Assembly: GCF_028464145.1 (NCBI RefSeq)
Contig: NZ_JAQPCG010000006.1
Span: 1-64,000 of the forward strand
Reading direction: 5' to 3'
DNA: 64,000 nt
From: Maribacter sp. PR1
GTDB taxonomy: Bacteria > Bacteroidota > Bacteroidia > Flavobacteriales > Flavobacteriaceae
The notes below the pieces were generated by a model. It searched no databases and was not told where the DNA came from. It saw only the letters and a list, made by a program, of their open reading frames with translations. The first letter of the stretch is position 1. Every line of letters starts with the position of its first letter. This document shows, one piece after another, positions 16,390 through 27,108 of this stretch. A program made the position numbers and the translations under genes.

Positions 16390-17847
16390 ATGCTCTACAT
16401 AAATTTTGAACATCCTTGTGATCAATTAAGGAAATTAGCCCTTAGTTTGGGTGCCGACTTCAAGGAAAATCAAGATTCTGCAGTTTTAACTCTAGACAAT
16501 GAAGTAGGAAAGGGTCACGTAACTACTTACAATGTTTTTGAAGGTCTAAACGTAAGAGTTTATGACATTACCTTCAATAAAGAATTAAAAATAACGAAAA
16601 TGGAACAAGATCCTTCAGTTATTTATTTTCTTTATTGTGTTAAAGGACATTTCTTTCATAGGTTTGAAAATGAAGAAAAACCAAATAAAATATATCCCAA
16701 GCAGAACGTTATTTTCTCCAGTGCTTCCAACTCGCCTAATATCGTAATCTTCCCTGCCAAGATTCACATAAGGCTCAGCGCTATTTTTGTAAAAGAGAAG
16801 GTTAAAGTCCCCAACCCGAAGAGAAAAACCATTTTAGAGACGGCCATAGAAGAAATAACCTCTTTCATAGACAGAGACGCACCGTTTAGTTATTACGGCC
16901 AAATAAATCCCCTTACCGCGAAATACGCCAAAATATTAGTGGACAACACCAGAATGGATGCCGTGGGTAAACTTTTAATCGAAGGCGCTGTTGTAAATAC
17001 ATTAGCATCACAGGTAGATAGCCATGATGCCAATAAAAATGATACCAAATTAAGTTTTCCACTAAATAGCACAGAAACTTTAAAAATATCTGAGGTCGCC
17101 GAATACATAGCTGAACATATTGATCAATCTTTGACCATAGAACAATTATCCAAAAAATTTGGACTCTCTCCTAAAAAACTTCAGGCTGGATTCAGACATC
17201 TTTTTGGGGAAAGTTTGGGGAACTTTATAACTCATTTGCGCTTGGAGAAAGGCAAGGAATTAATTCAGCATTCAGATTTAACCATTTCTGAGGTTTGCTA
17301 TAAAATAGGCTTTTCAAGTAGAAGTTACTTTTCAAAATCATTTGCTGAAAGATTTGGACTTTTGCCCAGTAAATACAAAAAATCATTGTCCTCGGAAGAT
17401 TTAATTTACGAGCTAACTTATAAATCGACCATGGCCGATGCTATTGGCGCCAAAGAAATTGAAGAAATAATCGATGAAGCTTCTTCAACGAACGAAAAAC
17501 ATGATATTACCGGCTGTTTAGTGTGTCAGCAGAATAATTTTTTCCAGTTATTGGAAGGATCAAAATCAAACGTCCTTCTTATTTACGATAAAATAAAAAA
17601 GGACCCTCGCCATTTTAATTTAGAAGTGCTGACTAGAAAAATAAATTCCCATCGTTTTTTTCCTCAATGGAGTATGGCCCTGTTATCCGACAAAGATGAA
17701 CTTAAGGAAACCTTCAAAAATAAGGCTATAAACCTTAACCTGGATACCTCCAAAATTTTGAACAATGATGACTTGAGTGTTTCCAGTACTGTCTTTTGGA
17801 GAAGGGTATTAAATATGATTAAAGCCTCTACAACTCCAGACTCATAG
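16390..17847 (+). CDS. AraC-family regulator fused to a C-terminal BLUF photoreceptor domain
   Basis: This 485-residue protein has an N-terminal cupin-like sensor part (about 1-160; IYFLYCVKGHFFHRF) and an AraC DNA-binding domain (about 235-335; LTIEQLSKKFGLSPKKLQ, LTISEVCYKIGFSSRSYFSKSF). A BLUF domain follows (about 338-435). By alignment to AppA the flavin-sensing residues are present: Tyr344 (LTYKS), Asn368 (STNEKHDITG), Gln386 (FFQLLEG), Trp427 and Met429 (QWSM). Spacings Tyr-Asn 24, Asn-Gln 18 and Gln-Trp 41 equal those of AppA. It is therefore expected to bind FAD and respond to blue light, directly linking light to transcription. Targets are unknown; the gene stands alone. Confidence 0.9.
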   Translation: MLYINFEHPCDQLRKLALSLGADFKENQDSAVLTLDNEVGKGHVTTYNVFEGLNVRVYDITFNKELKITKMEQDPSVIYFLYCVKGHFFHRFENEEKPNKIYPKQNVIFSSASNSPNIVIFPAKIHIRLSAIFVKEKVKVPNPKRKTILETAIEEITSFIDRDAPFSYYGQINPLTAKYAKILVDNTRMDAVGKLLIEGAVVNTLASQVDSHDANKNDTKLSFPLNSTETLKISEVAEYIAEHIDQSLTIEQLSKKFGLSPKKLQAGFRHLFGESLGNFITHLRLEKGKELIQHSDLTISEVCYKIGFSSRSYFSKSFAERFGLLPSKYKKSLSSEDLIYELTYKSTMADAIGAKEIEEIIDEASSTNEKHDITGCLVCQQNNFFQLLEGSKSNVLLIYDKIKKDPRHFNLEVLTRKINSHRFFPQWSMALLSDKDELKETFKNKAINLNLDTSKILNNDDLSVSSTVFWRRVLNMIKASTTPDS

Positions 17848-17974
17848 ACTCTTATTTAACCGACCCTCAATAAACCACCAAGGAATAGGTGATTTATAAA
17901 TTGAGTTAAGACACATGGTGTTTAATTAACTCAATTATAGATCAATGAGGGTTCAAGTTTCAAGATCAAAATTG

Positions 17975-17982
17975 TAATTTTG
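17975..17982 (+). promoter_or_regulatory. Candidate -7 box of uvrA (TAATTTTG)
   Basis: TAATTTTG is an exact TAnnTTTG match 17 bases before the uvrA ATG at 18000. No good TTG element lies at 17-23 bases upstream. If used, the transcript would have a very short leader. Confidence 0.35.
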
Positions 17983-17999
17983 CAACTTTGCCATATTCT

Positions 18000-20846
18000 A
18001 TGATCAACTACGAAGAAAATATTGAGGTTAAAGGTGCACGCGTCCATAATCTCAAAAACATAGACGTTACTATACCTAGGGAAAAACTGGTAGTGATTAC
18101 CGGACTTTCTGGAAGTGGTAAGTCTTCTTTGGCATTTGACACCATCTATGCCGAAGGTCAACGTAGATACATAGAAACATTTTCCGCATATGCACGTCAG
18201 TTTTTAGGAGGTCTAGAACGACCGGATGTTGATAAAATTGATGGTCTATCACCTGTAATTGCCATAGAACAAAAAACGACCTCTAAATCTCCAAGGTCTA
18301 CAGTAGGTACTATTACAGAAGTTTATGATTTTCTTAGACTACTATTTGCGAGAGCTGGCGATGCACATAGCTATAATACCGGGGAGAAGATGGTAAGTTA
18401 TAGTGATGAACAAATAAAAAAACTGATTATTGGTTCCTATAAGGAAAAGAAGATAAACGTCCTAGCTCCGGTCATAAAATCAAGGAAAGGGCATTATAGG
18501 GAATTGTTCGAGCAAATTGCGAAACAGGGCTTTGTTAAGGTCCGCGTGGACGGTGAAATCAAGGACATTGTCAAAGGGATGAAGGTAGACCGATATAAAA
18601 CCCACGACATTGAAATTGTAATAGATAGGCTAAAGGTCGTCGAAAGCGAAGATTTACACAAACGCTTGGCCGAAACCATAAATACCGCCATGTATAGCGG
18701 TGACGATGTATTGATGGTTTTGGAAGAAGGTTCCGACGTCCCTCGTTATTTCAGCAGGGACTTAATGTGTCCTACAACTGGTATTTCATACCCTACGCCA
18801 GAGCCCAACACGTTTTCATTTAACTCTCCAAAAGGTATGTGCCCAAAGTGCAGTGGTTTGGGGCACGTTTATGAGGTAAACGAGAATAAAATATTTCCAA
18901 ATAAGAAACTATCCATAAAAAACGGGGGTATTGCACCTTTAGGAGACTATAAAAAATCATGGGCCTTTAAACAAATAGAGACTATTGCCCAGCGTTTTGA
19001 TTTTGAGTTGACCGACCCAATCAACAAAATTCCAAAAGAGGCTATAGAAATTCTTCTAAAAGGTGGTAATGAGAGTTTTGAAGTGGATTCAAAAACACTT
19101 GGGGTCAAAAGAACCTATAAGATTGATTATGAAGGAATATCCAACTTTATAAAAAGTCAATTCGACCAGGCAGAATCAACCTCCATAAAGCGATGGGCCA
19201 AGGAATATATGGACAAAATTGAATGCCCTTCCTGTGAGGGAAGTCGCTTACGAAAAGAGTCCCTATATTTTAAAATTGATGATAAAAATATTGCTCATTT
19301 GGCCCATATGGATATTGCCGAGCTAGCGGAGTTTTTTGATGGACTGGAAAAGAAATTGGAAGGCAACCAATTAAAAATTGCCGAAGAGATCATAAAAGAA
19401 ATTCGTACAAGGATTCGATTTCTTTTGGATGTAGGACTGGACTATCTTTCACTTAATAGAAGTTCCAAATCATTATCCGGTGGTGAAGCGCAGAGAATAA
19501 GGTTGGCCACACAAATTGGCTCCCAATTAGTTGGAGTGCTTTATATACTGGATGAACCCAGCATTGGACTTCATCAAAGAGATAATTCCCGGTTAATTAA
19601 GTCCTTGGAATCACTCAGGGATTTGGGGAATTCGGTCATTGTGGTAGAACATGATCGCGACATGATAGAGCGGGCAGACCATGTCATAGATATCGGCCCC
19701 AAAGCAGGGAAACATGGCGGAGAAATTATATCAGAAGGAACTCCTAAAGATTTAAAAAATCATCATACCCTAACGGCTGATTATATAACCGGAGTTAGGG
19801 AAATAAAAGTACCAAAGAAACGAAGAAAGGGAAATGGCCATAAAATTGTTCTTTCAGGATGCACAGGTAATAATTTAAAAAACATCACGGTTGAATTTCC
19901 CTTGGGGAAAATGATAGGGGTTACAGGAGTTTCAGGTAGCGGAAAATCTACCTTAATCAACGAAACTTTGTATCCAATTATGAATGCCCATTATTTTAAC
20001 GGGGTTAAAAAACCAATGCCCTATAAAAAAATAAAGGGTCTTGAACATATTGATAAGGTAATTGATATTAACCAATCACCTATCGGTAGAACCCCACGCT
20101 CGAACCCAGCCACTTATACTGGTGTTTTCAGCGAAATCAGGTCTTTATTTACGAAAACACCGGAAGCAGCGATAAGAGGTTATAAACCAGGGAGATTCAG
20201 CTTTAACGTTAAAGGGGGACGTTGCGAAACTTGTCAAGGAGGCGGTTTACGGGTCATAGAAATGAACTTTCTTCCCGATGTATATGTGGAATGCGAAACG
20301 TGTAACGGTAAGCGCTTTAACCGTGAAACCCTAGAAATAAGGTATAAGGGCAAATCGATATCAGATGTTCTGGAAATGACCATAAATGAGGCCGTGGATT
20401 TCTTTGAAGCCATACCCAAAATACACAGGAAATTAAAAACGATACAGAACGTGGGTTTGGGCTATATTTCGCTTGGTCAGCAATCCACCACGCTTTCTGG
20501 AGGTGAAGCACAAAGGATAAAATTGGCAACAGAACTATCAAAAAGGGATACTGGAAATACTTTTTATATATTGGACGAACCCACCACAGGTCTTCACTTT
20601 GAGGATATTAGGGTGCTTATGGATGTATTGAACAAATTGGCGGATAAGGGAAATACAGTTTTGGTAATCGAGCATAACCTCGATGTAATAAAAATGGTGG
20701 ACCACGTTATAGATATAGGCCACGAGGGAGGACGTACAGGAGGCCAATTGGTTGGATCGGGCACTCCCGAGGAAATCTGTAAGTTAAAAAATAGCCATAC
20801 GGCAGAGTTTTTGAGGAAAGAACTAAAAATTAAAGCACACAAATGA
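18000..20846 (+). CDS. uvrA: Excinuclease ABC subunit A
   Basis: This 948-residue ABC-type ATPase finds DNA lesions for nucleotide excision repair with UvrB. Two Walker A motifs ([12 protein letters not shown] near the N-terminus and [14 protein letters not shown] in the second half), two ABC signatures ([11 protein letters not shown] and [11 protein letters not shown]) and Walker B motifs ([28 protein letters not shown]) are present. Zinc-binding cysteine pairs ([34 protein letters not shown]) are also seen. The ATG at 18000 gives the standard start ([19 protein letters not shown]); an upstream TTG at 17988 is possible. The next gene overlaps the stop by four bases. Confidence 0.97.
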   Translation: MINYEENIEVKGARVHNLKNIDVTIPREKLVVITGLSGSGKSSLAFDTIYAEGQRRYIETFSAYARQFLGGLERPDVDKIDGLSPVIAIEQKTTSKSPRSTVGTITEVYDFLRLLFARAGDAHSYNTGEKMVSYSDEQIKKLIIGSYKEKKINVLAPVIKSRKGHYRELFEQIAKQGFVKVRVDGEIKDIVKGMKVDRYKTHDIEIVIDRLKVVESEDLHKRLAETINTAMYSGDDVLMVLEEGSDVPRYFSRDLMCPTTGISYPTPEPNTFSFNSPKGMCPKCSGLGHVYEVNENKIFPNKKLSIKNGGIAPLGDYKKSWAFKQIETIAQRFDFELTDPINKIPKEAIEILLKGGNESFEVDSKTLGVKRTYKIDYEGISNFIKSQFDQAESTSIKRWAKEYMDKIECPSCEGSRLRKESLYFKIDDKNIAHLAHMDIAELAEFFDGLEKKLEGNQLKIAEEIIKEIRTRIRFLLDVGLDYLSLNRSSKSLSGGEAQRIRLATQIGSQLVGVLYILDEPSIGLHQRDNSRLIKSLESLRDLGNSVIVVEHDRDMIERADHVIDIGPKAGKHGGEIISEGTPKDLKNHHTLTADYITGVREIKVPKKRRKGNGHKIVLSGCTGNNLKNITVEFPLGKMIGVTGVSGSGKSTLINETLYPIMNAHYFNGVKKPMPYKKIKGLEHIDKVIDINQSPIGRTPRSNPATYTGVFSEIRSLFTKTPEAAIRGYKPGRFSFNVKGGRCETCQGGGLRVIEMNFLPDVYVECETCNGKRFNRETLEIRYKGKSISDVLEMTINEAVDFFEAIPKIHRKLKTIQNVGLGYISLGQQSTTLSGGEAQRIKLATELSKRDTGNTFYILDEPTTGLHFEDIRVLMDVLNKLADKGNTVLVIEHNLDVIKMVDHVIDIGHEGGRTGGQLVGSGTPEEICKLKNSHTAEFLRKELKIKAHK

Positions 20847-21529
20847 GAAACGAAAAACATCATAAAGGATGGAATGAAATAAAAACCAATGACTCTTGGG
20901 CCATTTTTAAAATAATGGGTGAGTTCGTCAATGGGTTTGAAAAAATGAGTAAAATAGGTCCATGTGTTTCCGTATTCGGTTCTGCAAGAACAAAAGAAGA
21001 TGGGAAATATTATCAATTGGCAGTACGTGTTTCCAAAAAAATAGCTGAGGCCGGTTATGGTGTCATCACCGGTGGCGGACCTGGAATTATGGAAGCCGGT
21101 AATAGAGGAGCTCATTTGGCAGGAGGTACTTCAGTTGGACTGAATATCGATTTGCCTTTTGAACAGCATGACAACCCTTACATAGACAATGATAAGAGTT
21201 TGGATTTCGACTATTTCTTTGTACGAAAAGTTATGTTCGTTAAATATTCCCAAGGTTTTGTAGTCATGCCCGGTGGTTTCGGCACATTGGATGAACTATT
21301 CGAAGCGATTACATTAATACAAACAAATAAAATTGGCAAATTCCCGATTATCCTTGTAGGTAGTGACTTTTGGTCTGGTCTTTTTGATTGGGTCAAAAAC
21401 ACGATGTTATCATTCGGGAATATAAGCGCAGAAGATTTGGACCTAATAAAAATAGTGGATACCGAAGATGAAGTTGTAGAAATTATTGATGCTTTCTATA
21501 AAGGTCACACTTTAAGTCCCAATTTTTAA
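20843..21529 (+). CDS. LOG family protein (nucleotide 5'-monophosphate phosphoribohydrolase type)
   Basis: This 228-residue Rossmann-fold protein contains GGGPGIMEAGNRGAH and the PGGFGTLDE motif that defines the LOG/'lysine decarboxylase-like' family. Plant and bacterial members hydrolyse the N-glycosidic bond of cytokinin ribotides or purine monophosphates. It starts inside the last codons of uvrA (ATGA overlap), so it is translationally coupled to it; no functional link is known. It is cytoplasmic. Confidence 0.88.
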   Translation: MRNEKHHKGWNEIKTNDSWAIFKIMGEFVNGFEKMSKIGPCVSVFGSARTKEDGKYYQLAVRVSKKIAEAGYGVITGGGPGIMEAGNRGAHLAGGTSVGLNIDLPFEQHDNPYIDNDKSLDFDYFFVRKVMFVKYSQGFVVMPGGFGTLDELFEAITLIQTNKIGKFPIILVGSDFWSGLFDWVKNTMLSFGNISAEDLDLIKIVDTEDEVVEIIDAFYKGHTLSPNF

Positions 21530-21537
21530 ATAATAAT

Positions 21538-24387
21538 TTGAAGCACCCCCAACGTCTTAAGAATCAACTTTTAATTTTACTATTTTCCATAGTAAACTGG
21601 GTTACCTATGCCCAATATGAAACCAACCTCACCGTAAAACTAAATCAGTTTAACCATGAGTTGGATATTAAACAAGAGTTTAATTACTACAACGATTCCA
21701 ATTACACATTGGGTTTAGTTTATTTCAATGATTGGGCACATGCCTATTCCAATAAAAATACGGGACTTGCCAAAAGATTTGCCCAAGAATTCAAGAAAAG
21801 TCTTCATTTGGCCAAAAAGAACGAAAGGGGATACACCACTATTATTAGTGCTGTAGATGGCAACTATGAAGGCTTGGAATGGGAAAGAACTGAGGATGAC
21901 GACATCCTCAAAGTCCGATTGAACAAGGGTTTGGCTCCTCGAGAATCCGTTAAAATAATTATCACTTACAAAGTTAAACTTCCTCCAAATAAATACACGC
22001 CTTACGGGTTCGATGGAAAGGGCAATTACTATTTAAAAGATTGGTATTTAACTCCTGCAGTATATGATGGTAAATGGCATCTATATTCAAATAAAAACCT
22101 GGAAGACCTCTATACGCGTATTACAAAGACTACCATTGACTTTACCTACCCTAAAGGTGTTTTTCTAAATTCCAATTTTAAGGAAAATAAAAAAGCCCAA
22201 ATGAGTAATAGCCAAAGGGTAGAATTGGTTGCTGAAAATCAAAAAAGTGCAGAGCTAATTATTTCCTCCCAAAATCTGTTTACAACTCATATTACTCCAC
22301 AAATGAAGGTGGTGTCCAATATTTCGTCTCCGAGATATGATCAAATTGCCCAAGGTATCTCCATAAATAGGATTACCGATTTCATTGATAGAAATTTGGG
22401 CAAGTATCCGCATGATAAACTATTGGTCAGTGAAATAGACTATAATAAAGACCCTATTTATGGAATAAACCAGTTACCCTCATTTATTCGACCTTATGAC
22501 CAGCAGTTTCAATTTGAAATGAAGTTTCTAAAAACTGCACTGAACAGTATCCTAAGAGAGACAGTGTTTTTGGACCCTAGAAAGGAACAATGGTTAAATA
22601 GTGCCATTGCAAATTATTTGATGATAGAATATGTAGAAGAGTTTTATCCAGATCAGAAGTTATTAGGGAATCTATCGAAAATTTGGGGAATTCGAAGTTT
22701 CAATCTAGCAAAAATGGAATTTAATGAACAGTATCCCTTTCTCTACAACCTGACCGCTAGAAAAAATTTAGATCAAGCCCTAATCACCCCCAATGATTCT
22801 TTAATAAAATTCAACCAGAAAATAGCCAATAAATATAAGGCTGGTCTTGGCCTAGCTTACCTGGCCGATTATATTGGTAAAGAAAAAGTAGATGAGAGTA
22901 TAAAAACTTTCTTCAAGTATTACCAGCTCAATAAGGTCAAAATTTTAGACTTTGAATCCATACTAAAGCGCTCAACGGAAAAGGATATCAATTGGTTCTT
23001 TAGAGAATATGTTTCTACCGACAGGAGAATAGATTTTAAAATAAAAAAGGTAGACAAAACCCGGGATTCGCTGAATGTAACCATTAAAAACAAAGAAGGT
23101 ACCAATGTCCCGATTAGCATGTTCGGCCTAAGAAATGATACTTTAGTCTCTAAATATTGGTTTAAGGATATCAAAACCCTGGAAACCTTTTCGGTACCAA
23201 ACAATAATGAGGATAAACTGGTTTTAAATTACGACCAAAAAATTCCCGAATTTAACCAAAGAGACAATTGGAAGTCGCTAAAGGGATTTCTATCGAGCAA
23301 TAAAAAATTAAAGTTCACTTTTTTCAAGGATTCCGAAAATCCGTACTACAATCAAGTATTCTATGTTCCCGTTGTTAATTTCAATGTTTATGATGGTTGG
23401 GTTCCCGGATTAAGATTATACAACAAAACCTTATTGGAAAGACCCTTTGTTTACGACTTTGCTCCCTCCTACTCTTTTAGGGAGAAGGCATTTGTGGGCT
23501 ATGGAAAGTTTAGCTACCGTAAATATTTAAGTAAAAGTGGTCTCTATGTGGCCAATTATTCCCTGGGAGGTTCTACTTCACATTTTAATGTAAATTCAAG
23601 GTATACATCCATAACTCCAGCAATAAGTTTTGGATGGCGGCCAGAGAATTTAATTTCCAATAAAAGGCAGGTTCTATCTTTTAGGTTTGTCAATATTTTC
23701 AGGGATTTTGACGAAAGTTTAAGCGATTTGGCCAACAATCCAGAAAATCCTGATTATAGTGTTTTTAATGCGAGGTACCTTAACCGTGATAATGGTATTT
23801 TAGATTATAATTCTTGGTTTTTGGACTTTCAACTTGCAGGAAAGTTCAGCAAGCTTTCATTTGAGTATGAATACAGAAAATTGTTCGAGAACAATCGACA
23901 ATTTAATTTTAGGTTTTTTGCCGGTAAGTTTCTCAGCAACAATACCACTTCGAATTTCTTCAGTTTTGCATTGGACAGACCAACGGATTACCTCTTTGAT
24001 TATAGCTACTTAGGCCGATCCGAGGATACCGGAATTTATAGTCAGCAAATCATTATTGCCGAAGGTGGTTTTAAATCCTTTTTAGATGAGCGATATCGCT
24101 TTTCAGACAATTGGATGACCACCGTTAATACGAGTTTCAACGTATGGAGATGGATAGAATTATATGGCGATGCTGGTTTGGTGAAAAATAACGGTTTCAA
24201 GGAAAAGTTTGTCTTTGATTCAGGGATTAGACTAAATCTGGTAACGGACTATTTTGAACTGTACTTTCCTTTGTATTCTAATAATGGGTGGGAAATTTCT
24301 CAGCCAGATTATGGTGAGAAAATACGTTTTATAATTACGGTAAGTCCTAAAACCTTAACCGGACTGTTCACAAGAAAGTGGTTTTGA
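21538..24387 (+). CDS. M1-peptidase-like protein with degenerate active site and outer-membrane barrel
   Basis: This 949-residue protein has a signal peptide (LLILLFSIVNWVTYAQ) and an N-terminal M1-like module (about 25-500). Its C-terminal half (about 570-949) is rich in beta strands ending in Phe, like an outer-membrane barrel. Where M1 enzymes carry HExxH and a second glutamate before a conserved 'WLDEG', this protein has KTALN (332-336) and WLNSA (352-356). The zinc ligands are therefore gone. It is probably a non-catalytic surface or translocation protein. It starts at TTG (21538), eight bases after the LOG gene; no ATG lies between that and the signal peptide. Confidence 0.7.
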   Translation: MKHPQRLKNQLLILLFSIVNWVTYAQYETNLTVKLNQFNHELDIKQEFNYYNDSNYTLGLVYFNDWAHAYSNKNTGLAKRFAQEFKKSLHLAKKNERGYTTIISAVDGNYEGLEWERTEDDDILKVRLNKGLAPRESVKIIITYKVKLPPNKYTPYGFDGKGNYYLKDWYLTPAVYDGKWHLYSNKNLEDLYTRITKTTIDFTYPKGVFLNSNFKENKKAQMSNSQRVELVAENQKSAELIISSQNLFTTHITPQMKVVSNISSPRYDQIAQGISINRITDFIDRNLGKYPHDKLLVSEIDYNKDPIYGINQLPSFIRPYDQQFQFEMKFLKTALNSILRETVFLDPRKEQWLNSAIANYLMIEYVEEFYPDQKLLGNLSKIWGIRSFNLAKMEFNEQYPFLYNLTARKNLDQALITPNDSLIKFNQKIANKYKAGLGLAYLADYIGKEKVDESIKTFFKYYQLNKVKILDFESILKRSTEKDINWFFREYVSTDRRIDFKIKKVDKTRDSLNVTIKNKEGTNVPISMFGLRNDTLVSKYWFKDIKTLETFSVPNNNEDKLVLNYDQKIPEFNQRDNWKSLKGFLSSNKKLKFTFFKDSENPYYNQVFYVPVVNFNVYDGWVPGLRLYNKTLLERPFVYDFAPSYSFREKAFVGYGKFSYRKYLSKSGLYVANYSLGGSTSHFNVNSRYTSITPAISFGWRPENLISNKRQVLSFRFVNIFRDFDESLSDLANNPENPDYSVFNARYLNRDNGILDYNSWFLDFQLAGKFSKLSFEYEYRKLFENNRQFNFRFFAGKFLSNNTTSNFFSFALDRPTDYLFDYSYLGRSEDTGIYSQQIIIAEGGFKSFLDERYRFSDNWMTTVNTSFNVWRWIELYGDAGLVKNNGFKEKFVFDSGIRLNLVTDYFELYFPLYSNNGWEISQPDYGEKIRFIITVSPKTLTGLFTRKWF

Positions 24388-24493
24388 TTTCAGTATTTTC
24401 AATTCACCCCTTCTTAAATCAATAAATAATATGAATTTCACAAAATAATCAATTTGAAATATGATTTTCGCAACGGTTAAAGCAAAATCGAGA

Positions 24494-24524
24494 TTGCTAA
24501 AACGATTTCAATTCGGTATTTTTG
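24494..24524 (+). promoter_or_regulatory. Bacteroidota-type promoter of the 2-oxoacid dehydrogenase gene
   Basis: TTG (24494-24496), a 20-base spacer and TATTTTTG (24517-24524) match the Bacteroidota sigma factor consensus TTG-N17-23-TAnnTTTG in both boxes and in spacing. The ATG follows 18 bases after the -7 box. Confidence 0.65.
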
Positions 24525-24542
24525 TGAAAATTTAAAAAATAA

Positions 24543-26957
24543 ATGGACGTTTCTTCCAAAACAAGCAATGATATATCATTTGAAGATTTTAAAGATCAAA
24601 TTATTAGTGATTATAAAATTGCATTTTTAAGTAGAACCTGTAGTCTACTAGGAAGAAAAGAAGTACTTACGGGTAAGGCCAAATTCGGAATTTTCGGTGA
24701 TGGCAAAGAATTACCACAGCTTGCCTTGGCAAAATCCTTTCAAAACGGAGATTTCAGAAGTGGTTACTACAGAGATCAAACCTTTATGATGGCGATTGGC
24801 CAATTAAAACCAAAGGATTTTTTTCACGGACTTTATGCTACAACCGATTTAGAAAAAGAACCTATGAGTGCCGGTAGGCAAATGGGTGGACATTTTGTTA
24901 CATATAGTTTAAATGATGATGGCAGCTGGAAGGATTTAACAAAACAAAAGAATAGTAGTTCCGATATTTCGTGTACTGCCGGGCAAATGCCAAGATTGCT
25001 TGGACTGGCCCAAGCATCCAAGGTTTATAGAGAACTTAAGGATATTGATAGCTCCAAATTTTCAAACAATGGAAATGAAGTAGCCTGGGGCACCATAGGT
25101 AATGCCAGTACCAGTGAAGGTATGTTCTGGGAAACCATAAATGCTGCAGGTGTTTTGCAAGTTCCTATGGTTTTGAGTATTTGGGATGACGAATATGGAA
25201 TATCCGTGCCTGCAAAATACCATACCACAAAAGAAGATATATCTAAAGTACTTTCCGGATTTCAGAGGGATGATACTAACCAAGGTGTCGAAATTCTAAA
25301 GGTTAAAGGATGGGACTATACAGCATTAATGCACACCTATGAAAATGCTGCCGATATTGCTAGACAGGATCACGTTCCAGTTATTATTCACGTTACCGAA
25401 CTTACACAACCTCAAGGTCACTCCACCTCGGGATCACATGAAAGATACAAGGATGACGAACGTTTGGCTTGGGAAAGGGACAATGATTGTAACAAAAGAT
25501 TTAGGGAATGGATATTGGAATCGGGTATTGCGGACGAAGAAGAATTGTCCAGTGTAGAAAAACAAATTAAAAGGACGGTAAGAGAGGCCAAAAAGGAAGC
25601 ATGGACAGAATATCTTCATGAACATCTATCCCAAAAAAAGCAGCTGGTTCAACTTATAAATGAAGCAGCAAAAAAAAGCGCAAACAAGAATTTTCTTTCG
25701 AAATTGAAAAATGATTTAATCGCTGTAGATGAACCTGTAAAAAAAGATTTGGCCATAGCGGCAAGAAAGTCATTGCGATACCTAATAGGGGAAAATTCCA
25801 ATGAAAGAAAAGCCTTGGGCCAATGGTTAACTGATTTCCTATCGGAATCACAACCCAAATTCAGTTCCCATTTGTACAGTGAAAATGAAAATAGGGCTAC
25901 TAATATTAAGCCTATACCACCCACATATAACGCATCCAAAGGGGAAAAAATCGACGGTCGAGTGCTTCTTCGTGACAATTTTGATAAATTATTTGAAAAA
26001 TATCCAAATGCACTGGTATTCGGTGAGGACACTGGAGCTATAGGTGATGTGAATCAAGGATTGGAAGGTTTACAGGCCAAATACGGTGAAACTAGAATAG
26101 CGGATACTGGGATTAGGGAGACCACGATAATTGGGCAGGGAATCGGTATGGCACTAAGAGGCCTTCGCCCTATAGCTGAAATTCAATACTTAGACTATAT
26201 TTTCTACGCCCTAGCTACATTAACAGATGATTTGGCAAGCCTTCTTTATAGAACCTTTGGAAAACAAAAAGCTCCCCTAATTATTCGAACGCGAGGTCAT
26301 CGCTTAGAGGGTATTTGGCATTCAGGATCGGAAATGGGCGGATTGATACATGTTCTTAGAGGTATTTATATTTTGGCGCCTAGAAATATGACCCAAGCAG
26401 CAGGTTTTTACAACACTTTAATGAAAAGTGACGAACCCGCGCTAATTATTGAAAGTTTAAACGGATACCGATTAAAAGAAGACAAACCGACCAATCTTGG
26501 AGAATACTGTACTCCGATAGGTGTTGTTGAAACTATAAAGGAAGGTGAGGATATCACCTTGCTTTCTTATGGTTCTACATTGCGTATAGTAGAACAAGCA
26601 GCTAAGGAACTTTTAGAAGTAGGAATTGATGCAGAGGTAGTCGATGCTCAAACGCTATTGCCTTTTGACATCAATGGAGATACCGTTAAAAGTGTAAAAA
26701 AGACAAATCGACTATTAGTTATAGACGAAGATGTGCCTGGGGGTTGTTCATCCTACCTGTTAACGGAGATCATTGAGAAACAAGGGGGGTATAAGTATTT
26801 GGATAGTGCCCCTCAAACACTAACGGCACAGGCCCACAGACCAGCCTATGGCAGCGACGGTGATTATTTTTCCAAGCCTAATGTAGAGGACATTTTCGAA
26901 AAAGTTTACGCTATTATGAACGAGGCCAATCCACAAGATTTTCCGCCTTTACATTAA
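24543..26957 (+). CDS. Branched-chain 2-oxoacid dehydrogenase E1, fused alpha and beta subunits
   Basis: This 804-residue thiamine-diphosphate enzyme decarboxylates 2-oxoacids for the branched-chain dehydrogenase complex. The alpha part (about 1-380) holds the TPP-binding stretch GTIGNASTSEGMFWETINAAG and DDEYGIS. The beta part (about 475-804) holds FGEDTGAIGDVNQGLEGL, RIADTGIRETTIIGQGIGMA and EIQYLDYIFYALATLTDDLA. A lysine-rich helical linker joins the two. In most bacteria these are separate polypeptides; the fused form of about 800 residues is what I recall from Bacteroidota. E2 and E3 are not nearby. It has its own promoter. Confidence 0.88.
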   Translation: MDVSSKTSNDISFEDFKDQIISDYKIAFLSRTCSLLGRKEVLTGKAKFGIFGDGKELPQLALAKSFQNGDFRSGYYRDQTFMMAIGQLKPKDFFHGLYATTDLEKEPMSAGRQMGGHFVTYSLNDDGSWKDLTKQKNSSSDISCTAGQMPRLLGLAQASKVYRELKDIDSSKFSNNGNEVAWGTIGNASTSEGMFWETINAAGVLQVPMVLSIWDDEYGISVPAKYHTTKEDISKVLSGFQRDDTNQGVEILKVKGWDYTALMHTYENAADIARQDHVPVIIHVTELTQPQGHSTSGSHERYKDDERLAWERDNDCNKRFREWILESGIADEEELSSVEKQIKRTVREAKKEAWTEYLHEHLSQKKQLVQLINEAAKKSANKNFLSKLKNDLIAVDEPVKKDLAIAARKSLRYLIGENSNERKALGQWLTDFLSESQPKFSSHLYSENENRATNIKPIPPTYNASKGEKIDGRVLLRDNFDKLFEKYPNALVFGEDTGAIGDVNQGLEGLQAKYGETRIADTGIRETTIIGQGIGMALRGLRPIAEIQYLDYIFYALATLTDDLASLLYRTFGKQKAPLIIRTRGHRLEGIWHSGSEMGGLIHVLRGIYILAPRNMTQAAGFYNTLMKSDEPALIIESLNGYRLKEDKPTNLGEYCTPIGVVETIKEGEDITLLSYGSTLRIVEQAAKELLEVGIDAEVVDAQTLLPFDINGDTVKSVKKTNRLLVIDEDVPGGCSSYLLTEIIEKQGGYKYLDSAPQTLTAQAHRPAYGSDGDYFSKPNVEDIFEKVYAIMNEANPQDFPPLH

Positions 26958-27108
26958 TTTTGAAACTACTTCCTTACCATATCATTAATCCTTTTTACGA
27001 TTTTTAGGTGTTTAATATGCCATTCTAAGCCTATTCACTACTAAAATAACGATTCTTTAGTATCTTGTTTATTTAAATTCCATTTGTAAAATAATTAGAA
27101 AATAAGGA

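Noticed and set aside
20594-21115. 173-residue minus-strand frame over the uvrA-LOG junction
   Set aside because: Antisense shadow of two clear genes; composition reflects the complementary codons.
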